The translations under genes were made by a program, and so were the position numbers. The notes below the pieces were generated by a model, which saw only the letters and a program-made list of their open reading frames with translations, ran no database searches and was not told the DNA's origin. 60,000 nucleotides of DNA from Bolinopsis microptera (Eukaryota > Ctenophora > Tentaculata > Lobata > Bolinopsidae): positions 6,629,538-6,689,537 of the forward strand of contig NC_087084.1 in the NCBI RefSeq assembly GCF_026151205.1. Reading direction: 5' to 3'. Of this stretch, positions 46,501-57,160 are shown one piece after another; within the stretch, counting starts at the first letter, position 1, and the number at the start of each line of letters is the position of its first letter.

Positions 46501-49500
46501 CAAATTGCTGTCAGAGAGAGAGGAGAAGAGCAAAACGAAAAGCCAAAAAGTATCCAGAGAATGATGAGTTTAAAACTACTCACTTTGAAAAGTGTGTTGA
46601 CGCAGAAATCACCATCAATCGAGCTAGAGATAGCTACTATGATAAACAGCTCAGTTCTTGCAAAGGAGACTCGAAAGGGACCTACAAAGTCATAAATAAA
46701 CTTTTAGATAAAGAATATGGCTCCAACAAACTGCCAAATGGTGAAGATATCGAAGTGGCTGAAAAACTCAAGACTTTCTTCGACAAAAAAGTAAAAACCA
46801 TTTACTCTAATATCGAGAAGGAAATTCAAAACACTTCCCTTAACGGTCAAGGTACCAAAAACTCTACTTCGATAGAGAATACAAAGTGTAGACTTGATCA
46901 GTTTAAGGAAGTCTCATTATCAGAACTTGAAACATTAATTAAGAGTCTTCCCAATAAATCAAGCGTACTCGATGTCATACCAATGTGGCTCTTCAAGAAC
47001 TGCTTACCCGAGCTTCTCCCAATCATCCATATTACATCGTGAATGAATCACTAAGAGTTGGAAAGTTTCCATCTGCCCTAAAAGAAGCATCTATAAGGCC
47101 TGGACTCAAGAAACCTACATTAGATGTTGATGAGCTGAAAAACTATCGACCGATTAGCAATCTAACCTATCTGTCAAAAATACTAGAAAAAGTAGTTCAT
47201 TGCCAATTAAATGAATATGCTGATGTCAACAACCTATTTTCCCCATATCAATCAGGCTATAGAAAATTCCATAGTTGTGAAACTGCAGTTACAAAGATAC
47301 ATAATGATATTCTAATGATGATTGATAGCAAATCGAATGTTGTGCTTCTACTCTTAGATCTATCAGCTGCTTTCGACACCATAAACCATAATCTCCTTCT
47401 TACGAAACTCAAGAATGCGTATGGTATTACAGAACTAGCACTCAGCTGGTTACAATGTTACCTTAATAATCGCACATTCAAGGTTAAAGTTAAAAAAGCC
47501 ACATCTTCTGAATGCTATCTGGATATTGGTGTACCTCAAGGATCCATTTTAGGACCACTACTGTTCATATTGTATACCAGAGATCTTGAGGAAATTGTCA
47601 CAAAATATGGTTTCTCGATACATTTGTATGCAGATGACACACAGGTGTACTTTGCTTTCGATGTTCACAGTTCTAATCCTGATTTAACAGCTGTGAAAAA
47701 TTGCTTTCTGGAGATAAAGCAATGGATGACAGTTAACTTCCTAAAACTGAATGATGAAAAAACAGAGTTCATTGATATAGGACCATATGTCAGCCCAATC
47801 CAGACAATGGATTTAGGAGACCTCTCAATCTGTCCTGTTAGCAAGGCCAAGAACCTGGGATTCCTTTTCGATCACCAAATGAATCTGGACTCTCAAATAA
47901 ATGCTGTGTCCAAAGTATGTTATTTGAATCAAAGGGACTTATCAAGAATCGGTTCAAAGCTTTCCCATGAACTAAAAGTTCAGTTAGTTCACTCCAATAT
48001 TCTCTGTTTCATAGACTACTGCAACTCAGTCTATTATGGTATAACAGAAAAGAATCTCCATAAGCTACAAAAGATACAGAACAATGCTGCTAGATTTATC
48101 TTTGGTCTTTATGGAAAAAAGATACGTGAACCTATCATGCCTTACCTCAAAAAGCTCCACTTTCTACCTGTTCGGTTCAGAATCAAGTTCAAAATATCAC
48201 TTCTGGTCTTCAAGTGTCTTAATAACATAGCCCCTCAGTACTTACAAGGACACATCAATCTAAGGGAAGTACGAAGACAAAGTTCCAGACTAGATGATGA
48301 CTTTTATTTGTTGAAAGTTCCTCCTGCTCCTCATTTCAGACGAACGGATGCTGCATTTATGTTTTGTGGACCAAAAATTTGGAATGAACTACCCTACTCA
48401 GTGAGATCATTATCATCTGTAGAATGTTTTAAAAATGCGCTAAAGACGTTTTATTTCCACCTAGCTTTTGATAACATTTCTAATATTTGTCCATAAAGTC
48501 TGAACTGATATGAAAGTGCATAATTTTGGGAACTTCATACAAATATTTGTTCATAAAATCTGATCTGATAAAAAGTCCATAATCTTGGTATTTCAACACT
48601 AAGTCTCGCTTGAATGACTTAAATGTACATCTTTGTTGGGTATATTTTAATGTCGAAGCGTGTAATAAATGTTAGAATTTATTTATTATTTATAATCTAC
48701 AAGCACTTAACTGGGGACCCCGGCTATAATGTTCATAATCATGTAATAAAGAATACAAATTCGGCGGAATGGCAGGCTGAGCGTGGCCCAGTGAACAAGC
48801 ACCTGCTCAAATTGCCTTTTAAATTCAATCCAGTGGCGTAACGAAAGGCCCTGCTGACCCCGCTGTGCAGGGGGGCGCCGTCTTAGGGGGGCGCCAAATC
48901 GTCGTTTGAATGTGGGACAATTTCGAAAACTTAACTAAAGTACTAGCAAAACTGCGCGTTTTGCTCTAGATACACACTTTTTTAGAGATTTTACCGGCGT
49001 ATTCTTTAAAATCACCTAATTTGTTCAATTTTAGGGAGGGGCACCAAAAGGGGAGGGGGCGCCAACAGGGGGGCGCTTTTTTCGGCAGGGGGGCGCAAAC
49101 AGGCAACGTTACGCCACTGATTCGATCATTAAATCGATTCAATGATTTTGTCTCCTAACAGCAGAATAGGCATTAGTGCCATAATATATTTGATTTTGCC
49201 ATCACAAATATACATGTACTAATACAGTAACAAGTAGTATATTTCGTAAAATCTCGCTTAATTACCCTCTCTATACGTAGCAAATTATTTGCAGCTGACA
49301 CACATGGTAATGAACACAACTGCCTCAGATTTTTAATCTTTGACAATAAAAAGCGTAATTTTTCTTTGCCAATTGTACTGTGCATGACTACTTGTGGTAA
49401 GCCAGTTTCTGTGCAATTCGAAATTGCATCGATTAATATTTTATTTTTGTTATTTTTTATTTAGGGGTCGTTCACATATTACGTAATCAGCGGAGGGGGA

Positions 49501-52500
49501 GGGGTGGATCTTGATTACAGTTGATTACGGAGGGGGGAGGCCCACATCCAGAAAGTTAAAAATATCCTCGCAGATACAAATTTTCTGTTTTCTGTGTGCC
49601 ATTCCCTCGTTTTTTAATCAAGTGGTTACTGGCTAGCTCTTTTGTTATTACAGCTACCTCGAGATCTTATCTAGGGCACTACTACATTAGTATTAGAATA
49701 TTAGAACTGTAATTCTAGAACTTTAAATTAAGATGACTTGGCCGAATGGCAGGGTTCGAGATTCGACTCTAAAACGCTCAGTTTAGGAGTGATTAGTAGA
49801 TAACTATTGCATAATATGCGATTCAAACTCCAACTAGACACGGATCATGCTTAATCAAAGTGTTCCTCGACTTGAACTTAAGTCTTGTAACCTACTGGAG
49901 TTTGGGCCACTGAATCGAATACGACCTGATATTAATTTTAAGATAAAGATTTTTATTCTTTGGTTTTTCAATTGTGCTACGAATCCGAGTTTGAGTTGAT
50001 AACACTGAATTTCCTGTTTGACTCTCAAAGAGAGGAACCAAGGCTTAGGTTCCTCTTTTTGGCTCTGAGATCCAACTTTAAGATCGGACTTCGGAGATCC
50101 TCGCGTCGGAGATCTTGTTAGTACGTAACATCAGTACCGGAGATCAGACTTTTTTGCACTCGATATTGGACATATAAATCTAAATATATATTCGAAACAG
50201 CACGGGATGTAACCAAGGTTACTTTAGATAATATATACCAGCTTTCGGGGTTACAGTAAAACAACTTTTTTTTTAAAGTAAAACAAAATTTTATTTTATA
50301 CCCACAATCAATTCATATTTAGTTTAAATATTTAAATTCAAAATAACCATTTCACAGAAGTGGTTTTATTATAATAAAATAATTTGTGATATGTGTACAA
50401 GTGATAAATTAATAAATTAATTTACACTCAAAAATGTACAAAAATACACAATTTTTACTTAGCAACACTGGTTCAGCGCGCGGCTGATCGAAAAAGTTTG
50501 GTTTACATTGGTTTAATTAATTATTACAACAACTACAGTGTACAGCGTACATGAAAAGATAACTTACTGAATTGTTTAATACTAAATACATATTAAGTCA
50601 GACGTTGTTCGATGAATTAGTCACGAAAATGTTCAAATTCTGTAGGAGGGTAAAGGACACAATTGCTAGTAATGCTTCTTTGTGCCCGCACAAGACCCCA
50701 AATGCAGGCAGAGCATCCTAAATCCTCATACTATCCTCACGTTGACCATCTATGTCCAGCCTCTCAATAAAAAAACAGCTATTAGGCTCGAGATCCGTCC
50801 CTTATCCTGTAGTGTCCCGTAAGTAAGAGATCATTCAGATTTTGATCATTTAGACCCCCTCTTAAATCAAAAATTTCTTCGCAGATTATCTACCGATCTG
50901 CTATGTTTCTGGATGTGGGAGGGGGGGGGGGGGGGTAAAAATTGCTAAAATATTGATTACGTAATATGCTAGAATATGTGAACGACCCCTAATGAAACAC
51001 CACCAGAGCGGGGGTATCACAGAGTTGTGACGTAATAATGGTAATAATGTCGTCCTCATCACATTTACAGTGAACTTAATGAGACTAATGTTTGACGGGT
51101 AGTAGCTCCGTGTAGACGTGTAGTGACAAGTGATTCAGTGAGTGTAGATTTGTGTGTAGAATGTAGTATTGTAGTGTGCACACTGTAGCGTGTACAACAA
51201 CTGATCGGATATCAGTGTATCGGTGATTATAGAATTAAACTTTTGTCTGTAGGATTTCATAGAACATTTAAACAAATGAAACACAGGTTTGATATAAACC
51301 TCCTCCAGTGATACAGTGGAAGATGTTAGAAATGTATGTGGCACAAGTTGCCCAGTGTAATGAAGCGTTAGTTAGATGTTATCGCAATCTACAACCCTTA
51401 TCTCATAACGTGTTCCTGCTAGTTATAAGTTGTGAAGTTCAGATTCTATGTATAGTATAGATAATAATCTACATTACTTGTAATGATGACTCAGCTGAGA
51501 TGCATTAAGATTAAGCTAACTGTAAAGCACACTAGCTTAGCACAGACCATATTGCATACAGTCAATAAATCTGTAGTAGAGTAGATACTTTCGATTCAGT
51601 TTAGAAAATTAACACAACATTTGTTTAACAAGATCGTCATGATATGACGCAGAGTAACAAGCTTAAACCAGTTACACACTTAATTCACGCCAGTAATTTC
51701 CCATGTAACTAATATAACGTTAGAAGAAAGAGTGATAGAGCCAGGTTGTTTGCAGTGTGGTTTCTAAGATCATGTTTCAGAACACTACTACTACTAGGGC
51801 AGTAGAACACAATAAACTATTAATATAGGTCAGGGACTCAGGTACTGACTGTTTTTAATGAAATACTGCTAATCTGGTGAGCTCTGGTTACAGCAAGTAA
51901 AGTTGTAGGGTAGGATGAGAAGCTTTAGTTATATATAAATGCATTAGATGTACAATGTACACGATCAATTATTGGTCAATTATTGATCAATTATTGGTCA
52001 TACAATATTGTGATTTAAATGTGATATTCCCTCTAAACATCCATCGTGAAACAGGCCTATGTGCTGCGGCTTACTATAAACGAATTACAAAACATTTCCT
52101 TGTGTTTCCAAGGACACAGTTAATTAGTTAATAACAAGTACAAATAAAGACAGTGCACCTGTACCTGTGAGCTGTACCCCTCATCTGTACCCCTCATCTG
52201 TGAGCTGTACCCCTCATCTGTACCCCTCACCTGTGAGCTGTACCCCTCATCTGTACCCCTCATCTGTGAGCTGTACCCCTCATCTGTACCCCTCACCTGT
52301 ACCTGTGAGCTGTACCCCTCATCTGTACCCCTCACCTGTACCTGTGAGCTGTACCCCTCATCTGTACCCCTCACCTGTACCTGTGAGCTGTACCCCTCAT
52401 CTGTACCCCTCACCTGTACCTGTGAGCTGTACCCCTCATCTGTACCCCTCACCTGTACCTGTGAGCTGTACCCCTCATCTGACTGTCTTGTAGGGTTCCT

Positions 52501-53271
52501 TTTATCAAATAACACTACTTCTCCTCCCTTATCTGCAGAGTCTAATGAACCGTTCCGTACCCACGTACTGCCGTAATCCTCTCCAACCTGGTCATAATGT
52601 TATATATAACATAATGTTATATATAATAATATATATATTATTATACTTAAAATAATACATATATGTAACACAATATTAAATATATTATTATATTTATAAC
52701 ACAATGTTATAAACTTATAACATAATGAGGGATGTTGTCACATTGAAACGTTGAATAATTCCTTTCCTAATAAAGAGCCTTTTCCTTGTCGCATCAAAGG
52801 GGATCAATAGAAATTTACCCAAGATAACATTTCAACTATGCGACTCATAAATAATATTCCAATCCGGATTTTACATATTAGGAGGGATGTTATAAACTAT
52901 GTAATAAATGTTATTAAAACTTATAACATGATAATAATGTTTGTTAACTAGGAGTTTCTAAAATTTCAATTAGGGTTGCTGAGATTACGTGGTCTCAAAA
53001 AAATGTTTTTAAAATTTAAACAATGAAGCGTTTATTATATAATATATAATCAGATAATTGACGAAATCGCTAAATAATTATGATAATTAATTAAAATAAC
53101 TCACCGCACTATTTGACATGGCACTATCGTCCAGTGCAGTAACAGTGGTAGTAGAACTGTTAAGAGTCGTGTTGTTACTACCAGCACCTGACTGGTACAG
53201 ATTACTAACGGAGTGTTGGTCGTGTAGTGATCGCGGGTTGTTATTCCTCTGTTTTACCTCCGAGTGGTTAC
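31133..53271 (-). CDS. Tyrosine-rich receptor-tail-like protein (partial gene model)
   Basis: Exons in transcript order: 53271-53105, 52587-52165, 42674-42615, 35676-35548, 34481-34437, 33864-33739, 33513-33468, 32159-32037 and, tentatively, 31224-31133 with a stop at 31133-31135. Junctions are GT-AG and all phases match. The product of about 400 residues has no signal peptide or membrane segment in this part. It has GFNNPLYDD (an NPxY motif), EDYVAP, QYPPPQRMYHSVYENKN and an acidic end (EPDPLEEDEEIDL). Such Tyr/NPxY-rich, low-complexity sequence is typical of intracellular tails of adhesion or guidance receptors; that is inference. The upstream exons, perhaps including a donor at about 53783, are unresolved. 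A 6.2-kb LTR element and many MITEs sit in its introns. Confidence 0.55.
31241..31328 (+). mobile_element. Ultrashort MITE, copy 4 (88 bp), 8-bp duplication
   Basis: CTTATAAG lies directly outside both ends (31233-31240 and 31329-31336). Sequence as in copy 1 with a slightly longer AT-rich middle. Confidence 0.85.
32160..33010 (-). repeat. 54-bp minisatellite, about 16 copies, each with a splice-acceptor motif
   Basis: On the minus strand each unit carries TCATAACTCAG/GCAGTAG, the same acceptor and first seven exon bases as the real exon that starts at 32159. The period is a multiple of three, so a long frame (ITLEISLQTHNSGSSYS repeats) runs through it; phase analysis places the array in the intron. 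Confidence 0.9.
34917..34931 (+). repeat. Poly-C tract
   Basis: An uninterrupted run of about 15 C in an intron of the leftward gene, with no foldback arms beside it. Confidence 0.9.
34993..35136 (+). repeat. 20-21-bp minisatellite with CACGTGAC
   Basis: About seven copies of GACACGTGACAGCACATATCG. Each contains CACGTG, the E-box palindrome bound by bHLH factors; whether this matters here is unknown. It is intronic in the leftward gene. Confidence 0.85.
35697..35845 (+). repeat. 32-bp minisatellite, left half (split by LTR element)
   Basis: Units of CTAATACAGTACTACTTGG plus TCTAGTACTTGGT. It begins 20 bases from the acceptor of exon 35676-35548 and continues at 42056 on the far side of the LTR element. 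Confidence 0.9.
35846..36817 (-). repeat. Long terminal repeat (3' LTR in element orientation)
   Basis: 972 bp, TGTAAGCAGTCACC to CTGCGTACA on the plus strand. It matches the other LTR in length and in all stretches compared. The preceding interior (36818 onward) has only a weak purine stretch where the polypurine tract should be. Confidence 0.9.
37500..37800 (-). repeat. VNTR in LTR-element interior (GATATC units)
   Basis: About eight imperfect 45-60 bp units each containing CCAGGATATCAGTAATTTTC or a close variant. On the minus strand they encode repeats such as EKITDILGGDTETG. Pyrimidine-rich CT-repeat DNA of less order continues to about 39700. Confidence 0.6.
38249..38593 (-). CDS. Hypothetical charged protein in the LTR element
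   Basis: 114 codons, MGKRERQMVMGVEGCEPNSS onward, rich in Ser, Glu and Lys, ending FRLYMEA. Charged frames rich in Lys and Glu (RRIDILERMDEKRRKRE) follow downstream but with stops. It could be a degraded gag-like protein. No zinc knuckle or protease motif is seen. Confidence 0.25.
   Translation of the reverse strand: MGKRERQMVMGVEGCEPNSSTDSESNLETNGTEGGNKKYKKEDENLKERPYIHQRREEETDTKSSTGYDSDSSTEISSADEEESMTRKAKKLKYEDESEIGHEKWFRFRLYMEA
40087..40235 (+). repeat. Three tandem copies of a roughly 50-bp unit in the LTR element
   Basis: TTTCACACAGTCACTCCATG then ACTTAATTTCCAAAATC occurs three times with minor changes, near one end of the element interior. Confidence 0.8.
41065..41082 (-). other. Candidate tRNA primer-binding site
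   Basis: TGGCGCGAACGGTAGGAT on the minus strand starts one base inside the 5' LTR. The TGG start fits the CCA end of a tRNA; the tRNA identity is not known to me. Confidence 0.5.
41084..42055 (-). repeat. Long terminal repeat (5' LTR in element orientation)
   Basis: Second copy of the 972-bp repeat. Short translated stretches at matching offsets in the two LTRs give identical peptides, consistent with a young insertion. Confidence 0.9.
42056..42590 (+). repeat. 32-bp minisatellite, right half
   Basis: Continuation of the 35697 array with units of 18-32 bp (CAGTACTACTTGGTCTA). It ends about 25 bases from the donor of exon 42674-42615. Confidence 0.9.
43022..43405. mobile_element. Degraded GGGGTCGTTC-family element with G-runs
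   Basis: The left end GGGGTCGTTCACATATTAT is intact; the right end fades after GATTACGTAATTTTGC and lacks the GAACGACCCC terminus. Three G-runs of 9-18 bases lie inside. Confidence 0.55.
43599..44444. mobile_element. 846-bp piggyBac-like MITE (TTAA-flanked)
   Basis: TTAA lies exactly at both edges (43595-43598 and 44445-44448). The ends GGCCACAGGGG and CCCCTGTGGCC are perfect inverted repeats, and GTCCGAGGTC / GACCTCGGAC continues the inversion after a G-run of about 24 bases at the left. TTAA target use is the hallmark of the piggyBac superfamily. No transposase frame is present. Confidence 0.7.
44450..44790 (+). repeat. Dispersed repeat A, copy 2
   Basis: Homologous in reverse to 28020-28440; lacks the 107-bp MITE and so preserves its empty site. 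Type of repeat unknown. Confidence 0.75.
44850..45010 (+). repeat. Dispersed repeat B, copy 2
   Basis: Homologous to 27110-27320 in the same orientation, although repeat A next to it is inverted relative to the other locus. Confidence 0.6.
45371..45544 (+). pseudogene. C-terminal end of retrotransposon ORF1 (zinc-knuckle-like)
   Basis: 57 codons ending VRETKRIAANTDFISKNVM and TGA. C-x2-C in HACARCLASTH with a later H and C in AYDCPVLVRETK resembles the CCHC knuckle that closes ORF1 proteins before ORF2. A stop lies just upstream in this frame. Confidence 0.5.
45541..48496 (+). pseudogene. ORF2: AP endonuclease and reverse transcriptase, two frameshifts
   Basis: Three frames join: 45541 to about 46520, about 46500 to 47035, and about 47030-48496. 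The endonuclease part has ITETWLK, GGGVGFLF, ICGDFNFH, THISGGTLDLLF and SSDHYLV, the catalytic set of APE-type nucleases that nick the target. The reverse transcriptase has NYRPISNLTYLSKILEK, LLDLSAAFDTINH, GVPQGSILGPLLF and YADD. Each shift fits loss of one base: one near 46500-46525 in a GA-rich run, one at about 47028-47032. The first codon is uncertain; an ATG in another frame and the ORF1 stop overlap at 45539-45544. The copy cannot make one continuous protein as written. Confidence 0.85.
48707..48794 (-). mobile_element. Ultrashort MITE, copy 5 (88 bp), 8-bp duplication
   Basis: Reverse orientation. ACAAGCAC lies outside both ends (48699-48706 and 48795-48802). The outer bases are slightly diverged (TTAACTGGGG and CCCAGTGA). 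Confidence 0.85.
48831..49119. mobile_element. 289-bp hAT-like MITE (CAGTGGCGTAACG ends)
   Basis: Perfect 13-bp inverted ends CAGTGGCGTAACG / CGTTACGCCACTG. The flanks ATTCAATC and ATTCGATC match at seven of eight bases, an 8-bp duplication. CAGTGGCG-type termini and 8-bp duplications are typical of hAT elements. The interior holds several GGGGGGCGC blocks. Relatives lie at 28895 and 9994. Confidence 0.8.
49464..50989. mobile_element. 1.5-kb non-autonomous TIR element (GGGGTCGTTC family)
   Basis: Ends GGGGTCGTTCACATATTACG and, inverted, GAACGACCCC with TATTCTAGCATATTACGTAAT inside. TA lies on both sides (49462-49463 and 50990-50991), compatible with a TA-targeting superfamily. No transposase frame is visible in the 1.5 kb. 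A G-run lies near 50920. Confidence 0.65.
52165..52480 (-). repeat. Coding 39/30-bp minisatellite carrying repeated splice donors
   Basis: Within exon 52587-52165 of the leftward gene the units encode DEGYSSQVQVRGT or shorter forms. Each unit contains CTCACAG/GTACAG, matching the donor at the exon's end, so alternative donors could remove whole units without a frameshift. Confidence 0.8.
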
Positions 53272-54144
53272 CTGTTAGATAATTCTTTGTTATCAGATAT
53301 CACAATTAATTATTACCATTAATTATTATTACTAGCAGGAACCCGTCTAACCCTAAAGTGACAACACTTGGAGGTCCAAATTTTGGGCACTAAAATTATT
53401 ATTCCTTGGCCAATTTTTTATTTTTTCATGCTGATTTGAAGCCCATCAACGCATTTGAACCAGTCAAAAAAGTTGAGGTTGTATATCTTTTACGGTTTTT
53501 GCGGAAAGTCGCGCTAAAGTTGATGCCGTGGTGTCAGTAAAATGGTGCGGATATATATTATATATCGTCTCGCTTTATATATAGTAAGATAGTAAGATCA
53601 ACTTAATCTTTCGATGATGGTTGTTAAGCTACCAGACATAACAAGTAGACAATGAAAAGAGGGACTTTAATTATATCTAATATTTATGTTATTAGAACTA
53701 TCCTAATGGGTCCTGATGCTTCTTGCAGTTATACTGTGTCTATTATTAAATTAATTATTTATCAATTCCCAGCAAAACTTACCGGCTGGCCGTGTTACTA
53801 GAGGTGGTCGTTTTTTAATAGCACACGTGTCAGCGCGCGTGACGTCATGTTCACTGATCGCACGCGTGAATTACAATCTGGAGTCATGGCAACAACATTA
53901 TTTTGCAAAGTTAAAAAGCTGCGATTTTTTATTTGGCTCAAAATCATACTTTTCAGGATAATTCAAAATCTACGTTGTCCCAAATTGTGCTCCTGGGGAG
54001 CTAACTTTAGTTTTACGAGATGGACATTTTGTTGAAAACCAGAACTTTCTATCTCTTTTACCTCCGAAGTTAGGCCCCTAACGGTAATATAAGGTTTTCT
54101 GGGTTATTGTTAAGTTAATTATTACTATTATTAATCACTATTGA

Positions 54145-54372
54145 TTATACAACAGTCCCTTCAGGACTAAACAAGTAAACAGGGCGCTTGCTGTGTTTTA
54201 GTTCCTCCTTTACTTCAACAGACGGGAAGTACGTCATGGATCTCAATTTAATGTTACAGAACGATCGTTTAAATGCTCTTAATGAGATTCCAAGCCTTAG
54301 TTTTAAATACACGCTGTATAGATGTTCTGGTAAACCGCTACAGTCCGTCTTTTGAACTTTTGAAGTTTTCAA
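54145..54372 (-). CDS. Hypothetical 75-residue ORF between divergent genes
   Basis: Starts MKTSKVQKTDCSGLPEHLY and ends YLFSPEGTVV. Its composition is protein-like (mixed, basic, no low complexity), but I recognise no family and see no splice link to the leftward gene. It may be a chance frame. Confidence 0.2.
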   Translation of the reverse strand: MKTSKVQKTDCSGLPEHLYSVYLKLRLGISLRAFKRSFCNIKLRSMTYFPSVEVKEELKHSKRPVYLFSPEGTVV

Positions 54373-54679
54373 TGTAGATTTATAACAATAACAGTTAGCT
54401 GAAATTCACTTTAAATGAAGAAGAATCGTAAAAATGGTTGCTCTATATTTTGCATCTTTGACTAATTTGTTCAGGACCTGGCGAAAACTATAACCGGCAA
54501 GTAATAGGAATTTTAATTCAAATGCCATTTGCGGGGATGTGTTTTAAGATTTGTCTATGTTTCACTCGTGAGCTTGCTTTTAGATTAGACGGAGGGGGAT
54601 TTGGAATAGACAATATCTTTTGATTTCCAATCACTTTTCAATATCAACTTAGCTAAAATATTTTTTAGATTATGGAGCT

Positions 54680-57128
54680 ATGAAACTTGCAACATTACTG
54701 ATTCTGTTGAAACTTGGTACTCCACAGAGTACTACACCATTAATCACAAGTAAATACAAATCAAAAGCTTGGTCCGAAGTTCCAACTTCAATTATCCAAG
54801 GTAATTATATCACTTATATTATTACGTATACAAATTAAAATCGACTACTACATCAGTTTAAAGACAGTAATTTTTGTTTTGGGTAATTAATGGAATTACG
54901 TTAGCTTAGGGGGGGGGATCATGTTATTTTTTGTCCGTTTTTGTCCGTTTTTGTCCGTTAATTTTTGTCCGTTTTGAAAATATAGCTGCCAAACGGACAA
55001 AAACGGACAAAAACGGACAAAAACGGACAAAAATTGTAACTTTTGATTTAAATTTTCTCCACAATTTGTAACAGGCTATCTGCAGAAATGGGTAGCCCGG
55101 TTAATGACCATGGTCCTTTCTCAAACTTTTAATCTTCAATTAGGCACAAAGAATAGTCTACACATTTTTTAATAACATAAAAAGGGATGAAAAGTTTTAT
55201 TACTGGAGAGTAAAACTTTCTTAAACACAAAGATTCTTGAGCACATTTTGAGTCAGACTCAAATGCGCTTAAAAACATTTTAGTATATAACAATAAATTA
55301 TGTTAACAATAACACCAACAATAATTATAAATTGAACAAATTATTGAGAGATGAAAGAGAGGAAAAGGAGGAGGGGGGACTGAGGAGGGGGACTGAGGAG
55401 GGAGAGGAGGGGGGCTGAGGAGGAGTGAGACTGAGAAGGAGAACTGAGGAGGAGGAATGAATAGGAGGAGGAGAAGAAGGACTCAAGAGGAGGAGGACCC
55501 AAGAGGAGGAGGACCCAGGAAAAGGCCCCATGAGGAGGACTGGGGAGGAGGAGGACCGATGAGGACTGATGAGGACTGATAAAGAGGACTAAGGACGAGG
55601 AGGAGGAGGAGGAGGAGTAGGAGAAGGAGTGAGCAGTGAGGAGGAGGACTGATGAGGAGAAGGAGGTGTATGATCTGAGGAGGATGAGGAGGAGAAAGGA
55701 GATAAAGGATGAGGATAAGGAGGACTGAGGAGGAGGACTGGTGAAGAGGAGTGATGAGGAGGAGGACTGAGAAGGGGAGGACTTAGGAGGACTGAGGAGG
55801 GGAGGACTTAGGAGGAAGAGGAGGATTGAGCAGGAGGAGGACTGAGGAGTAGAAGGAGGAAGAAGACTGAGGAGGATCAGGAGGACCCAGGAAGAGGAGG
55901 AAGAGGAGGAGGACTGAGGAGGAGAAGGAGGACCCAAGAGGAGGAACCAGGAAGAAGAGGAGGAGGAGGACTGAGAAGGAGGAGTGAGACTGAGAAGGAG
56001 AACTGAGGAGGAGGAATGAATAGGAGGAGGAGGAGAAGAAGGACTCAAGAGGAGGACTGAGGAGGGGAGGACTTAGGAGGAAGAGGAGGATTGAGCAGGA
56101 GGAGGACTGAGGAGTAGAAGGAGGAAGAAGACTGAGGAGGATCAGGAGGACCCAGGAAGAGGAGGAAGAGGAGGAGGACTGAGGAGGAGAAGGAGGACCC
56201 AAGAGGAGGAACCAGGAAGAAGAGGAGGAGGAGGACTGAGAAGGAGGAGTGAGACTGAGAAGGAGAACTGAGGAGGAGGAATGAATAGGAGGAGGAGGAG
56301 AAGAAGGACTCAAGAGGAGGACTGAGGAGGAGGAGGACTAATGAGAAGGATGAGGAGGAGGACCCAAGAGGAGGAGGACCCAAGAGGAGGAGGACCCAGG
56401 AGGAGGACCCAGGAAAAGGCACCAAAAGGAGGACTGATGAGGAGGATGAGGATGAGGAGGAGGGTGACTGGGGGAGGACTGAGGAGGAGGGTGACTGGGG
56501 GAGGACTGAGGAATATGAGGAAGACTGAGGAAGAGGAGAAGGACTGAGGAGGAGAAGGACTGAGGAGGATGACTGAGGAGGAGGAGGACTGAGGAGGAGG
56601 AGGAGGACTGAATAGGAGGAGGAGGGGGACTGGGGGAGGACTGAGGAGGAGGAGTACTGACGAAAAGGATGAGGAGGAGGACTGAAGAGAAGGACTGAGG
56701 ACTGAGGAGGAAGAGGAGGAGGATGAAGAGGAGGAGGAGGACCCAGGAGGAGGAGGACTGAGGAGGATGATGAAGACTGCAGAGGAGGAGGACTGAGGAG
56801 GACTGAGGAGGACTGAGGAGGATGGCTGAGGAGGATGGCTGAGGAGGAGGAGGAGGAGAAGGTGGAAGAGGAGGAGGAGGAGGAGGAGGAGGAGGAGGAG
56901 GAGGAGGAGGAGGAGGAGGAGGAGGAGGAGGAGGAGGAGGAGGAGGAGGAGGAGGAGGAGGAGGAGGAGGAGGAGGAGGAGGAGGAGGAGGAGGAGGAGG
57001 AGGAGGAGGAGGAGGAGGAGGAGGAGGAGGAGGAGGAGGAGGAGGAGGAGGAGGAGGAGGAGGAGGAGGAGGAGGAGGAGGAGGAGGAGGAGGAGGAGGA
57101 GGAGGAGGAGGAGGAGGAGGAGGAGGAG

Positions 57129-57160
<32 letters not shown>

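Larger units (their letters stand above)
45371..48600 (+). mobile_element. CR1/L2-like non-LTR retrotransposon, nearly intact ORF2
   Basis: The end of ORF1, a full endonuclease plus reverse transcriptase ORF2 with two frameshifts, and a short AT-rich 3' tail (about 48500-48690) are present. ORF1 is cut at its N-terminal side, so the copy is 5'-truncated or decayed there. It is intronic in the leftward gene and lies on the opposite strand. Confidence 0.85.

Noticed and set aside
56338-57159. Poly-proline and poly-glutamate frames across the GGA tract
   Set aside because: Pure trinucleotide repeat inside mobile element 3; no start context, splice signals or unique sequence.
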